Positions 34,946 to 45,218 of a DNA stretch of 64,000 bases are shown here, in pieces; position 1 is the first letter of the stretch, and the number at the start of each line of letters is the position of its first letter. A program made the translations under genes and the position numbers. The stretch is from NCBI GenBank assembly GCA_024236015.1, contig JACKLK010000004.1, positions 368,631 to 432,630 of the forward strand, written 5' to 3'. Source of the DNA: Rhodoferax sp. GTDB taxonomy: Bacteria > Pseudomonadota > Gammaproteobacteria > Burkholderiales > Burkholderiaceae_C. A model generated the notes under the pieces. It saw only the letters and a list, made by a program, of their open reading frames with translations, had not been told where the DNA came from and searched no databases.

Positions 34946-35227
34946 TCAGACCGGACGCGTGACCTGGGGCACAGGCTCGCCCAGCGCCTTCCGGCGCACG
35001 AACGGATCGGCACTGGCACTGTTCGCGCTGCTGGTGGGCCCCACGGGCTCGTTGCCGGACCCGTCGCCATTTGCGGTGCCGAGGCGGTCTTCCGTCAATT
35101 GCTCATGCCAATCGGCCTGCGCCTGGGCGTCGACGCTTGCATCGCGCGACTGGCGAGCGCCCGCGGACCGTGGCTGCGCGGCAGGGCCGGATGTGCTTGC
35201 CACGCCGTTCTTGGTGGATTTCGTCAT
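34946..35227 (-). CDS. Small hydrophilic, probably disordered protein
   Basis: 93 residues from the ATG at 35227. This start is supported by AAGGA nine bases upstream; the frame remains open for 169 more codons, but that upstream part runs into the terminator and tRNA-Asp region and is not credible. Composition is rich in Ala, Ser, Gly, Asp and Gln with no hydrophobic core, no Cys and no signal peptide, for example AQADWHEQLTEDRLG and the end ADPFVRRKALGEPVPQ. It looks intrinsically disordered. No family is recognised. It stands alone between a convergent LysR gene and a tRNA cluster. Confidence 0.55.
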   Translation of the reverse strand: MTKSTKNGVASTSGPAAQPRSAGARQSRDASVDAQAQADWHEQLTEDRLGTANGDGSGNEPVGPTSSANSASADPFVRRKALGEPVPQVTRPV

Positions 35228-35535
35228 CGTTGTCCGTCCTTTCTCTGTCTCGCCGTGCACGCGCCGGGCTTGCCGAGGCGGTGCAGGTGCGAGGAACGCC
35301 GGCGCCGCACATGGCATCGCGAGCTGCCGCGGCCTGGGCATGGACGGCGCCAACCGAAAAGAACATTGTTTCGCGCTTGTGCTGGTGCGGTCCACCCGAC
35401 AGGCTGCTGCATGCATGTAGGAGAACGACGCACGCGCCTCGGGGGATTGCAGTTCGGCTGCTTCGTGCCGGATGCCGTTGCCTTGAGCCTTCTTGCCATG
35501 CATCGTCAAGCCGCACCGCAACGGGACACCGAAAC
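35228..35535. other. Gap upstream of the small protein, no gene assigned
   Basis: About 300 bases between the small minus-strand gene and the tRNA-cluster terminator. Open frames cross it on both strands, but none combines a ribosome site with protein-like composition. It must carry the promoter for the small gene; I could not identify a clear one. Confidence 0.4.
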
Positions 35536-35537
35536 AA

Positions 35538-35572
35538 AAAAGCCCCGTAAACACTCGGTTTGCGGGGCTTTT
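35538..35572 (-). terminator. Terminator of the minus-strand tRNA cluster
   Basis: AAAAGCCCCG (35538-35547) pairs with CGGGGCTTTT (35563-35572), extended inward by AAAC/GTTT after a U-G pair. Read on the minus strand it has a GC stem followed by a run of T residues, 34 bases after tRNA-Asp. The flanking A/T runs make it bidirectional. Confidence 0.85.
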
Positions 35573-35606
35573 GCGGGTCTGTATCGGACGATACGAGACC
35601 AATCTT

Positions 35607-35683
35607 TGGCGGAGTGGACGGGACTCGAACCCGCGACCCCCGGCGTGACAGGCCGGTATTCTAACCAACTGAACTACCACTCC
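35607..35683 (-). tRNA. tRNA-Asp (anticodon GTC)
   Basis: A 77-base cloverleaf with acceptor GGAGTGG, anticodon GTC in a CCTGTCACG context, T arm GCGGGTTCGAGTCCCGT and encoded CCA at 35607-35609. It is the last gene of a three-tRNA cluster. A further hairpin (GTATCG/CGATAC at 35581-35594) lies between its 3' end and the terminator. Confidence 0.97.
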
Positions 35684-35774
35684 TGGTAGCTGACGTTTCC
35701 TCTTGCGAGGCAAGTCACCTGCTCTTGCGAGCAAGCCGTCAACGACTTGTGCCTTTTGCGCCTTTCGGCGTGTC

Positions 35775-35850
35775 TGGCGACCCCACGGGGATTCGAACCC
35801 CGGTACCTACCGTGAAAGGGTAGTGTCCTAGGCCTCTAGACGATGGGGTC
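35775..35850 (-). tRNA. tRNA-Glu (anticodon TTC)
   Basis: A 76-base cloverleaf with acceptor GACCCCA paired to TGGGGTC, anticodon loop CTTTCAC giving TTC, T arm CGGGGTTCGAATCCCCG and encoded CCA at 35775-35777. It lies about 200 bases downstream of gltX, whose product charges it. Confidence 0.97.
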
Positions 35851-35916
35851 AAAGCCTTGGAACTCCGTTTAAAGCTCACTGTGTTGGACCTCTTTCGAAG
35901 CCCGTCGAAAATCTGT

Positions 35917-35992
<76 letters not shown>

Positions 35993-36040
35993 CAAACATC
36001 CGGTGCGGTTTTCGCCGCTCCGTCAATTTCCGAGCCTCGA

Positions 36041-36046
36041 ATTATA
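36041..36046 (-). promoter_or_regulatory. -10 promoter element of the tRNA cluster
   Basis: On the minus strand the sequence reads TATAAT, a consensus -10 box 49 bases upstream of tRNA-Ala. It lies ten bases past the gltX stop, so the -35 region falls within the end of gltX. The cluster therefore has its own promoter and may also receive gltX read-through. Confidence 0.6.
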
Positions 36047-36055
36047 GCCACAAAA

Positions 36056-37450
36056 TTATGGCGTTCTGAGACGCTCGATCGCGGTTTCGCGAATAAAAAG
36101 TGCGATGACCGCATCGAGCGACGGCGTCTGGCTGGTTCCGAGCAACAACACCCGCGTGGCCATGGCCAGTTGCGGCATCTTGATGCCGGTCGCGGCCAGC
36201 ACTTCCTTGATGGTGGCAGCGATCGACGGCTTGTCCCACACGCAGTCCGCCAGCTTGTCGGCCAGCAGTGCCAGCGCCGGTCGCACCGCGTCCGTCACAT
36301 GGCGCTCGCGCTCGGCCGGCTCCGGACTCACCGGCGCGTAGAAGCCGCTGGCCCACTGCGCCAGCGCCACCGTGGTGTCGCAACGATCCTTGAACAAGGC
36401 GCAGATGCCGGCCAGCCGGCCGTCATCGACGCTGGTCACGCCCAGTCGTTGCATCTGCGCCGATACGAGCGCCGCCAGCGCATCGTCGTCCATCGCCTTG
36501 ATGTATTGCGCATTGACCCAGTTGAGCTTGGCGGCATCCCATTGCGCCGGGCTCTTGGCCAGGTGCGTGCCGTCGAACCATGCAACGAGCTGGTCCCGCG
36601 CGAACAGTTCGTCGTCGCCGTGGCTCCAGCCCAGGCGCGACAGGTAGTTGACCATCGCCTCCGGCAGGTAACCGGCCTCCTCGTACTGCATCACGCTGAC
36701 CGCGCCGTGGCGCTTGGACAACTTGTCGCCGTCCGGGCCCAGGATCATCGGCACATGGCCGTACAGCGGCAACTCGGCGCCCAGCGCGCGCAGGATGTTG
36801 ATCTGGCGCGGCGTGTTGTTGACATGGTCGTCGCCGCGCAGCACATGGCTGATCTGCATGTCCCAGTCGTCGACGACGACGCAGAAGTTGTAGGTCGGCG
36901 TGCCGTCGCCGCGGGCGATGATCAGGTCGTCGAGTTCGCGGTTGCTGATCGTGATCCGGCCCTTGACCAGGTCGTCCCAGCTGACGTCGCCGTCCAGCGG
37001 GTTGCGAAACCGCACCACCGGGGCCACGCCCTGCGGCACCTCGGGCAGGGTCTTGCCCGGCTCCGGCCGCCAGCGGCCGTCGTAGCGGGGCTTCTCGCCG
37101 CGCGCGCGTTGCGCCTCGCGCATCGCGTCGAGCTCGTCGCTCTGGCAATAACAGTGGTAGGCGGTTCCGTCGGCCAGCATCTGCGCGATCACGGCGCGGT
37201 AGCGGTCCAGGCGCTGCATCTGGTAATACGGCCCTTCGTCGTAACCCAGTTCCAGCCATTGCATGGCCGCGATGATCTGGTCCACGGCCTCCTGGGTCGA
37301 GCGGGCCACGTCGGTGTCCTCGATGCGCAGGATGAAATCCCCGCCGAAGTGGCGCGCGAAGGCCCACGAGAACAAGGCGGTGCGCGCCGTGCCCAGATGC
37401 AGGAAACCGGTGGGAGACGGAGCGATGCGTGTACGAACCTTGCGTGTCAT
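36056..37450 (-). CDS. gltX: Glutamate--tRNA ligase
   Basis: 464-residue class I synthetase that charges tRNA-Glu. The HIGH-equivalent is HLGTART at 18-24 and the KMSKS-equivalent KLSKRHG at 243-249; DTDVARS near 46 and the C-terminal anticodon-binding helices complete the family pattern. Length matches bacterial GltX. It is the last protein gene of the folC-SPOR-cvpA-purF-metZ-gltX block, 16 bases after metZ, and its substrate tRNA gene lies just downstream on the same strand. Confidence 0.96.
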   Translation of the reverse strand: MTRKVRTRIAPSPTGFLHLGTARTALFSWAFARHFGGDFILRIEDTDVARSTQEAVDQIIAAMQWLELGYDEGPYYQMQRLDRYRAVIAQMLADGTAYHCYCQSDELDAMREAQRARGEKPRYDGRWRPEPGKTLPEVPQGVAPVVRFRNPLDGDVSWDDLVKGRITISNRELDDLIIARGDGTPTYNFCVVVDDWDMQISHVLRGDDHVNNTPRQINILRALGAELPLYGHVPMILGPDGDKLSKRHGAVSVMQYEEAGYLPEAMVNYLSRLGWSHGDDELFARDQLVAWFDGTHLAKSPAQWDAAKLNWVNAQYIKAMDDDALAALVSAQMQRLGVTSVDDGRLAGICALFKDRCDTTVALAQWASGFYAPVSPEPAERERHVTDAVRPALALLADKLADCVWDKPSIAATIKEVLAATGIKMPQLAMATRVLLLGTSQTPSLDAVIALFIRETAIERLRTP

Positions 37451-37466
37451 GGTCTTGTGTCTTGTT

Positions 37467-38683
37467 TCATTTCAGCGCCGCGAAGCCGTGCAGCAGATCG
37501 GCCTGCAGGTCACCGACATGCTCGAGCCCCACGGCCAGCCGCACCAGCCCCTGCCCGATGCCGGCCACCTGCCGCTGGGCTTCGGTCAACCGGCCATGCG
37601 AGGTGCTGGCCGGATGCGACAACAGCGACTTCACGTCGCCCAGGTTGGTGCACAGGCCGATGGTGCGCGTCGTGTCCAGCAACTGGAAGGCGCGCGCCCG
37701 CGCCTGCTGTGCATCGGCGGCGCGCAGGTCGAACGACACCACGGCGCCACCCTTGCCCGACTGCTGCGCCATCGCCAGCGCGTGTTGCGGGTGACTCGCC
37801 AGGCCGGGGTAATACACACGCGAGACCTGCGGCTGCTGCTCCAGCCAGGTGGCCAGTTCCAGCGCGCGCTGGCATTGCGCGTCCATGCGGATGCCCAGCG
37901 TCTCCATGCCCTTGAGCACCACCCAGGCGTTGAACGGCGACAAGGTCATGCCGGCGCTGCGCAGCACCGGCAGCAGCGACTCCTTGACCAGCTTGTCCGT
38001 GCCGCACAAGGCACCGGCCATCACGCGGCCCTGCCCGTCGAGGTACTTGGTGCCCGAATGCACGATCAGGTCGGCGCCGAGCTCGACCGGCCGCTGCAGC
38101 GCGGGCGTGCAGAAGCAGTTGTCGACCGCCAGCAAGGCGCCGGCGTTGTGGGCGATGTCGGCCAGCGCGCGGATGTCGCACAGGTCGGTCAGCGGATTGG
38201 TCGGTGTCTCGGCGAACAGCAGCCGGGTGTTGGGCTGCACCGCCGCCTGCCACTGCGCGGTATCGGTCTGCGACACGAAGGTGCTCTGCACGCCGAACTT
38301 GCCGAACTCGCTGCCGATCAGCTTGATCGTCGAGCCGAACATCGAATGCGAGCAGATGACGTGATCGCCGGCCTTGAGCAGGCCCATGCACATCAACAGA
38401 ATGGCCGACATGCCGCTGGCCGTGGCAATGGCGGCCTCGGTGCCCTCGAGCGCGGCCAGCCGCAGCTCCATGCTGGTCACGGTCGGATTGCCCAGCCGGC
38501 TGTAGGTATAACCGTCTTCCTCGCCGGCGAACCGGCGCGCCGCCGTTTCGGCATCCGGCTGCACATAACCGCTGGTCAGGTACAGGGCTTCGGCGTTTTC
38601 GCCGTACTGGCTGCGCGCAACGGCGGCGTGCACCGCCAGCGTGTCGCGGTGCAGGGTGTTGTTGCCGGGGCGTTTTTCGTCGG

Positions 38684-38687
<4 letters not shown>
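37467..38687 (-). CDS. metZ: O-succinylhomoserine sulfhydrylase
   Basis: 406-residue PLP enzyme of the Cys/Met metabolism family. The PLP lysine is Lys214 in HSGTKYLDGQGR, the phosphate-binding YSRLGNPT is near 62-69 and ATASGMSAI near 88-96. MetZ makes homocysteine directly from O-succinylhomoserine and sulfide. The start at 38687 overlaps the purF stop by four bases; the frame continues upstream only through purF. The purF-metZ adjacency is widespread in beta- and gammaproteobacteria. Cystathionine gamma-synthase is the main alternative within the family. Confidence 0.91.
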
Positions 38688-40198
<1,511 letters not shown>

Positions 40199-40271
40199 AC
40201 ATCCGTCCTGGTTGCTTGCATTGGTTTCGCCGGCGGCCAGGCCGGCCGGGCCTCGTCGGCCCGATGTTCAT

Positions 40272-40757
40272 TCAGGGCAGGTACCTGCCAAATTCGTGCG
40301 GCAGGACCGGCTTGAGGCCCTTGACCGTGGCCGAGGCCCATTGCCCTGCGACCGATTGCGTCCACCAGGCGTCATGCTGCATCGGCGTCATGCCGACCAG
40401 CACGGCCGCCACCAGCATCAGGACCACGCCGCGCAACGCGCCGAAGATGGCCCCCAGCACCCGGTCGGCCGGGCGCAGGCCCGCCACCTGGAACAGGCGG
40501 CTGATCAGCCACGTGACCAGGGAGCCGGCAAACATCGCAATGATGAACACCACGACGAATCCGGCCGCGTACTGGATGGTCTCGGTGGCGCCGGCCATCG
40601 GCAACCACTGCGCGGCCACGGGCGCAAACCACTGCGCCAGGAAAAACGCCGCCACCCAGGTTCCCAGCGACAACACCTCGTAGACCAGGCCGCGCCAGGC
40701 GCCGATCAGCAACGACAAGGCCAACACCACGAGAAATATCCAGTCCAGGGCAACCAT
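40272..40757 (-). CDS. cvpA: CvpA family membrane protein
   Basis: 161 residues with four hydrophobic helices (about 5-22, 28-46, 62-84, 102-122), the topology of CvpA, a small inner-membrane protein named from colicin V production and often encoded just upstream of purF. The N-terminus ALDWIFLVVLALSLLIGAWRG and the GLVYEVLSLGTW segment match the family. Its biochemical role is unresolved. It lies between the SPOR gene and purF, each separated by short gaps, so it belongs to the same transcript. Confidence 0.92.
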   Translation of the reverse strand: MVALDWIFLVVLALSLLIGAWRGLVYEVLSLGTWVAAFFLAQWFAPVAAQWLPMAGATETIQYAAGFVVVFIIAMFAGSLVTWLISRLFQVAGLRPADRVLGAIFGALRGVVLMLVAAVLVGMTPMQHDAWWTQSVAGQWASATVKGLKPVLPHEFGRYLP

Positions 40758-40773
40758 CGGTAGGGGCGCGGCG

Positions 40774-41580
40774 CTACAAGGTCAGGATGGCTGCGGTCAG
40801 CTTGAGCTTGCGAATCTTCTCGGCCGCCTTGTCGGCCTCCGCGCGGTCCGAGAACGGCCCCACCCGGACCCGGGTCCGGTCGCCCTCGGACGTGCCCACG
40901 ACCTGGGTGTAGGTCTTCAGGCCGGCCGCCTCGACGCGGCGCCGCACGTCACGCACCTTGGCGGCGTCGGCGAAGGCGCCGATCTGCACGACGTAACGGT
41001 CGTCGGAGGCTGCCGCGGCCTTCGCGGGCGCCTTGGGCGCGTCGTTCGCCGCGCTCCGGGTCGCGGCCGATGGAGCGGCCGCGGCCTGATCGGCAGGTGT
41101 GCGGCCCTCGAGCAGGGCACGCGCCTTCTTGGCGTCGAGCGCGCGGATCTCGGGCACCTCGGCCGCGGCCTTGGGCGGCGCGGGCGCCGTTGCGGCGGTC
41201 GTGGCGGGCGGTGTCGTGGCGGCCGGTGCGGGCGCCGGGGTCGGTGTCGCGGCAACGGCCGGGGCCGCGGGCGTCGGCGCGGGGGCGGTTTCCTGCGCGC
41301 CAGCGGCCGATTCGGCAGCCGGCGCGGCGGGTGGCAGCACCAGCGGCTTGACCTTGTTCCGGTCGACGATCTCGATCGGCAGATCGACCGGTATCGGGCG
41401 CGGCTGGTTGTCGAAGATCAGCGGAAACCCGATCACCGCAGCCAGCACCAGCACCGCAGCGCCGATGAGCCGGTGCATGGCACGCCTGCGCACGGCCTCG
41501 ACCGTGGGCGCCGGCTTTTGCTTCTTCTTGGAAGGCGCCGGCTGCTCATCGCGGCCCTTGCGGAACTTGAACAAAGCCAT
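40774..41580 (-). CDS. SPOR-domain membrane protein (DedD-like)
   Basis: 268 residues: a basic cytoplasmic N-terminus, one transmembrane helix at about 38-54, a long Ala/Pro/Thr-rich periplasmic linker (about 80-190) and a C-terminal SPOR domain from about 193 (DDRYVVQIGAFADAAKVRDV). SPOR domains bind denuded glycan strands at the division septum, as in DedD and FtsN. The gene order folC-dedD-cvpA-purF is shared with E. coli. The linker is compositionally extreme but in keeping with the family. Confidence 0.92.
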   Translation of the reverse strand: MALFKFRKGRDEQPAPSKKKQKPAPTVEAVRRRAMHRLIGAAVLVLAAVIGFPLIFDNQPRPIPVDLPIEIVDRNKVKPLVLPPAAPAAESAAGAQETAPAPTPAAPAVAATPTPAPAPAATTPPATTAATAPAPPKAAAEVPEIRALDAKKARALLEGRTPADQAAAAPSAATRSAANDAPKAPAKAAAASDDRYVVQIGAFADAAKVRDVRRRVEAAGLKTYTQVVGTSEGDRTRVRVGPFSDRAEADKAAEKIRKLKLTAAILTL

Positions 41581-41591
41581 GGAATGGGGGG

Positions 41592-42914
41592 TCAGGGGTT
41601 CATGTGTCTGGCGGAAAGGCGCGGTACGCCGTCCTTCAACACGCCACCCACGGTGTGGAATGATCCAAAGACGACGATTCTATCAGCCGGGTCCGCCGCA
41701 TCGACCGCTGCGCGCAGGGCCGAGACCGGGTCCGCGAACGCCTGCGCCGCCGTGTCCTTGCGGCTGTTGCCGGCCTGCCAGCGCGACTGCAGTTGCGCGG
41801 CCTTTTCGGCCCGCGCCAGCGGCAGGTCGGTGAAATACCAGCGGTCGATGATCGGGTTCAGGCGCTCGAACATCGGCGCCAGGTCCTTGTCGGCCATGGC
41901 GCCGAACACCGCATGGGTGGTGGGGAAAAACCCCATCGCGTCGAGGTTCACCGCCAGCGCGGCCGCGGCATGCGCGTTGTGCGCGACATCGAGCACCAGC
42001 GTCGGCTCACCGGGAACGATCTGGAACCGGCCCGGCAAGGCCACCAGCGCCAGGCCGTTGCGCACCGCCTGCGCCGTCACCGGCAGCTGTTCGCGCATCG
42101 CGGTCAGCGCCGCCAGCACGCCGCTGGCGTTGAGCAGCTGGTTGGCGCCGCGCAGCGCCGGATACGCCAGTCCGGCATAACGCCGGCCCCGTCCGCTCCA
42201 GGCCCATTGCTGCTTGTCGCCGGAGAAATTGAAGTCCACGCCCAGGCGCCACAGGTCGGCGCCGATCTCGAGCGCATGGTCGAGCACGCTTTGCGGCGGC
42301 ACCGGGTCGCTGACGATGACCGGCCGCCCGGTGCGCATCACCCCGGCCTTCTCGCGGCCGATGCTCTCGCGGTCCGGGCCGAGGAACTCCATGTGGTCCA
42401 GGTCCACGCTGGTGATCACCGCGCAGTCGGCATCGACGATGTTGACCGCGTCCAGCCGACCGCCCAGCCCCACTTCGAGGATCACCACGTCCAGCTTCGC
42501 GCGCGCCATCAGGTCCAGGATGGCCAGCGTCGTGAATTCGAAATAGGTCAGCGACACATCCGGCGGGGCCTGGCAACGCGCGCGCTCGACGCGGGCGAAG
42601 GCCTCGATCAGCGGGTCCACGGCCACGGCCTCGCCCTGCAGCCGCAGCCGCTCCTCGAAATGGACCAGGTGCGGCGAGGTATAGACACCGGTACGAAAGC
42701 CGCTTTCGCCCAGGATGGCCTCGAGCATGGCGCAGGTCGAACCCTTGCCGTTGGTTCCGGCCACGGTGATCACCGGGCATGCGAACCGGATGCCCATGCG
42801 CTCGGCGACCAGGCGCACCCGCTCCAGGCCCATGTCGATGTTTTTCGGGTGCAGCCGCTCGCAATGGTCGAGCCAGTCCGCGAGGGTCCGGAATCCGGCG
42901 GGATCGGGGGTCAA
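41592..42914 (-). CDS. folC: Bifunctional folylpolyglutamate / dihydrofolate synthase
   Basis: 440 residues. The ATP-binding loop TNGKGST is at about 54-60, followed by YTSPHLVHFEERL and the Mur-ligase-type LDVAHNAHAAA motif near 305. FolC adds glutamate to dihydropteroate and to folates. It heads the minus-strand block ending in gltX; in many Burkholderiales accD precedes it, but here the upstream neighbour is a divergent ArsC-like gene, so accD is not in this position. Confidence 0.94.
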   Translation of the reverse strand: MTPDPAGFRTLADWLDHCERLHPKNIDMGLERVRLVAERMGIRFACPVITVAGTNGKGSTCAMLEAILGESGFRTGVYTSPHLVHFEERLRLQGEAVAVDPLIEAFARVERARCQAPPDVSLTYFEFTTLAILDLMARAKLDVVILEVGLGGRLDAVNIVDADCAVITSVDLDHMEFLGPDRESIGREKAGVMRTGRPVIVSDPVPPQSVLDHALEIGADLWRLGVDFNFSGDKQQWAWSGRGRRYAGLAYPALRGANQLLNASGVLAALTAMREQLPVTAQAVRNGLALVALPGRFQIVPGEPTLVLDVAHNAHAAAALAVNLDAMGFFPTTHAVFGAMADKDLAPMFERLNPIIDRWYFTDLPLARAEKAAQLQSRWQAGNSRKDTAAQAFADPVSALRAAVDAADPADRIVVFGSFHTVGGVLKDGVPRLSARHMNP

Positions 42915-42974
42915 TCAGGCCTCCTGTGGTGCTGTGTTTGCATGGCAGGCGCATTGTCGCGCAGCGGATTGCGG

Positions 42975-42980
42975 CATGAT
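42975..42980 (+). promoter_or_regulatory. Candidate -10 box for a leaderless transcript
   Basis: CATGAT ends six bases before the ATG at 42987, and TTGTCG at 42954-42959 could be a -35 element with a short 15-base spacer. No ribosome-binding motif lies between box and start. Confidence 0.3.
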
Positions 42981-42986
42981 GTGCGC

Positions 42987-43358
42987 ATGAAAAACACTGC
43001 CATCACCGTATACGGCATTCGCAACTGCGACACCGTCAAGAAGGCGCGCCAGTGGCTGGACGAGCACGGGCAACCCTACGTGTTCCACGACTTCAAGACC
43101 GAAGGCGTGCCGCCGGCGCTGCTCGACCACTGGATGGAGCAGGTCGGCTGGGAGACCCTGCTCAACCGCAAGGGCACGACCTGGCGCCGGCTCGACGAGG
43201 CCACGCGCGCATCCGTGGTGGACGCCGCGGGCGCACGCGCCGTCATGCTCGAGCACCCCAGCACCATCAAGCGCCCGGTCGTGGCCTGGGGCGGCCCCAC
43301 CAACAAGGACGTCAGCGTCGGCTTCAAGGCCGAACTCTGGGAAACCCGGCTGGTCTGA
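42987..43358 (+). CDS. ArsC/Spx-type thioredoxin-fold protein (YffB-like)
   Basis: 123 residues of the ArsC-like family. The N-terminus has YGIRNCDTVKKARQWL with a single Cys (Cys14) where glutaredoxins have CxxC, and the conserved HPSTIKRPVV near 93 marks the C-terminal part. E. coli YffB and Gram-positive Spx are relatives; true arsenate reductases of this fold have different spacing around the Cys. The likely activity is glutathione-linked thiol reduction, not proven. It is divergent from folC with a 72-base gap. Confidence 0.82.
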   Translation: MKNTAITVYGIRNCDTVKKARQWLDEHGQPYVFHDFKTEGVPPALLDHWMEQVGWETLLNRKGTTWRRLDEATRASVVDAAGARAVMLEHPSTIKRPVVAWGGPTNKDVSVGFKAELWETRLV

Positions 43359-43399
43359 CAGGGCACCGGCGCGCGGCGCGCGTGCACAACGGCGTGGCC

Positions 43400-43405
43400 T
43401 AAAAT
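43400..43405 (+). promoter_or_regulatory. Candidate -10 box for ppnP-argG
   Basis: TAAAAT in a GC-rich gap, 92 bases before the chosen ppnP start. The -35 region is poor. Confidence 0.25.
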
Positions 43406-43496
43406 CGCCGGCTGGCCTGGCTGCGGCATGTCCGAGCCGGCCGCCCGTCCGAGGCGCGGCTTCGCCCCTTGTCTTCGCTTGATCACTGCCTTTCCC

Positions 43497-43814
43497 ATGA
43501 CCACCCCTGTCATCTCCAACGTGTCCGTCACGACCCAGGCCAACGTGTATTTCGACGGCCGCTGCGTCAGCCACAGCCTGAGCTTGCCCGACGGCACGAA
43601 GAAGTCGGTCGGCGTCGTGCTGCCGATGGAACAACGCTTCAACACGGCCCAGGCCGAGGTCATGGAGTGTGTCGCCGGCAGCTGCGAATACCGCCTGGCC
43701 GGCAGCGACGCATGGCAGACGTCACGCGCCGGCGAATCGTTCCGGATCCCGGCCAACGCGTATTTCGACATCCGCGTGACCGAGCCCTACCACTACATCT
43801 GCCACTACGGCTGA
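43497..43814 (+). CDS. ppnP: Pyrimidine/purine nucleoside phosphorylase PpnP
   Basis: 105 residues from the ATG at 43497; an in-frame ATG at 43428 would add 23 residues not seen in the family. This single-domain cupin (UPF0345/DUF1255) cleaves several nucleosides with phosphate to base and ribose 1-phosphate. The conserved VYFDGRCVSHS, GVVLPMEQRF and FRIPANAYFDI segments are all present, and the length is near E. coli PpnP (94). It lies 22 bases upstream of argG and probably shares its transcript. Confidence 0.9.
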   Translation: MTTPVISNVSVTTQANVYFDGRCVSHSLSLPDGTKKSVGVVLPMEQRFNTAQAEVMECVAGSCEYRLAGSDAWQTSRAGESFRIPANAYFDIRVTEPYHYICHYG

Positions 43815-43836
43815 CACAGGAAAGCACCGACCCACC

Positions 43837-45189
43837 ATGGCCACCATTCTCCAGAACCTGCCACTGCAACAGAAAGTCGGCATCGCCTTCTCCGGCGGCT
43901 TGGACACCAGCGCCGCGCTGCACTGGATGAAGATCAAGGGCGCGATCCCCTACGCCTACACCGCCAACCTCGGTCAGCCGGACGAACCCGACTACGACGA
44001 GATTCCGCGCAAGGCCCTGCAATACGGTGCCGAGAAGGCGCGGCTGATCGACTGCCGCGCCCAGCTGGCCCATGAAGGCATTGCCGCGCTGCAGGCCGGC
44101 GCCTTCCACGTCACCACGGCCGGCGTCACCTACTTCAACACCACGCCGCTGGGCCGGGCCGTGACCGGCACCATGCTGGTGGCGGCGATGAAGGAGGACG
44201 ACGTGCACATCTGGGGCGACGGCAGCACCTTCAAGGGCAACGACATCGAGCGTTTCTACCGCTACGGCCTGCTGACCAACCCCAGCCTGAAGATCTACAA
44301 GCCCTGGCTGGACCAGGCCTTCATCGACGAACTCGGCGGCCGCGCCGAGATGTCGGCCTTCATGACCAAAGCGGGCTTCGGCTACAAGATGTCGGCCGAG
44401 AAGGCCTACTCCACCGACTCCAACATGCTGGGCGCCACCCACGAGGCCAAGGACCTGGAGCACCTGAACACCGGCATCAAGATCGTGCAGCCCATCATGG
44501 GCGTGGCGTTCTGGCGCGACGAGGTCGAGGTCAAGCGCGAGGAGGTCACGGTCCGGTTCGAGGAAGGCCAGCCGGTCGCCCTCAACGGCGTGCAATACAG
44601 CGACCCGGTCGAACTCATCCTGGAGGCCAACCGCATCGGCGGGCGCCACGGCCTGGGCATGAGCGACCAGATCGAGAACCGCATCATCGAGGCCAAGAGC
44701 CGCGGCATCTACGAGGCCCCCGGCCTGGCGCTGCTGTTCATCGCCTACGAACGCCTGGTCACCGGCATCCACAACGAAGACACGATCGAGCAATACCGCG
44801 ACCATGGCCGCCGGCTCGGCCGCCTGCTCTACCAGGGCCGCTGGTTCGACCCGCAGGCCATCATGCTGCGCGAGACCGCCCAGCGCTGGGTCGCGCGCGC
44901 GATCACCGGCGAGGTCACGATCGAGCTGCGCCGCGGCAACGACTATTCGCTGCTCAACACCGAGTCGCCCAACCTGACCTACCACCCGGACCGGCTGACG
45001 ATGGAAAAAGGCGAATCCGTGTTCTCGCCGCAGGACCGCATCGGCCAGCTGACAATGCGCAACCTGGACATCGTCGACACCCGCGCCAAGCTGGGCATCT
45101 ACACCCGGACCGGGCTGCTGAGCATGGGCGACGGCTACGGCGTGCCGCAGCTGGGCAACGACGACGACAGCAACAACAGCCGCAAGTAA
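43837..45189 (+). CDS. argG: Argininosuccinate synthase
   Basis: Penultimate enzyme of arginine biosynthesis, ligating citrulline and aspartate with ATP. 450 residues of the longer E. coli-type subfamily (447). The PP-loop AFSGGLDTS is at 17-25, and STDSNMLGATHEAKDLEHL, near residues 190-208, is typical of this subgroup. Convergent with murB; a GC-rich inverted stretch at 45192-45216 separates them. Confidence 0.97.
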   Translation: MATILQNLPLQQKVGIAFSGGLDTSAALHWMKIKGAIPYAYTANLGQPDEPDYDEIPRKALQYGAEKARLIDCRAQLAHEGIAALQAGAFHVTTAGVTYFNTTPLGRAVTGTMLVAAMKEDDVHIWGDGSTFKGNDIERFYRYGLLTNPSLKIYKPWLDQAFIDELGGRAEMSAFMTKAGFGYKMSAEKAYSTDSNMLGATHEAKDLEHLNTGIKIVQPIMGVAFWRDEVEVKREEVTVRFEEGQPVALNGVQYSDPVELILEANRIGGRHGLGMSDQIENRIIEAKSRGIYEAPGLALLFIAYERLVTGIHNEDTIEQYRDHGRRLGRLLYQGRWFDPQAIMLRETAQRWVARAITGEVTIELRRGNDYSLLNTESPNLTYHPDRLTMEKGESVFSPQDRIGQLTMRNLDIVDTRAKLGIYTRTGLLSMGDGYGVPQLGNDDDSNNSRK

Positions 45190-45218
45190 GGCCGGGCCCC
45201 GGCGCCGCCGGGCCCCGG

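Noticed and set aside
34839..35420. 193-codon plus-strand frame across the small-protein region
   Set aside because: Composition is Arg/Ala/Cys-rich with no ribosome site; the opposite small gene has a good ribosome site.
45192..45216. GC-rich inverted stretch between argG and murB as a terminator
   Set aside because: The arms pair only with a bulge and there is no T-tract; too weak to list as a terminator.
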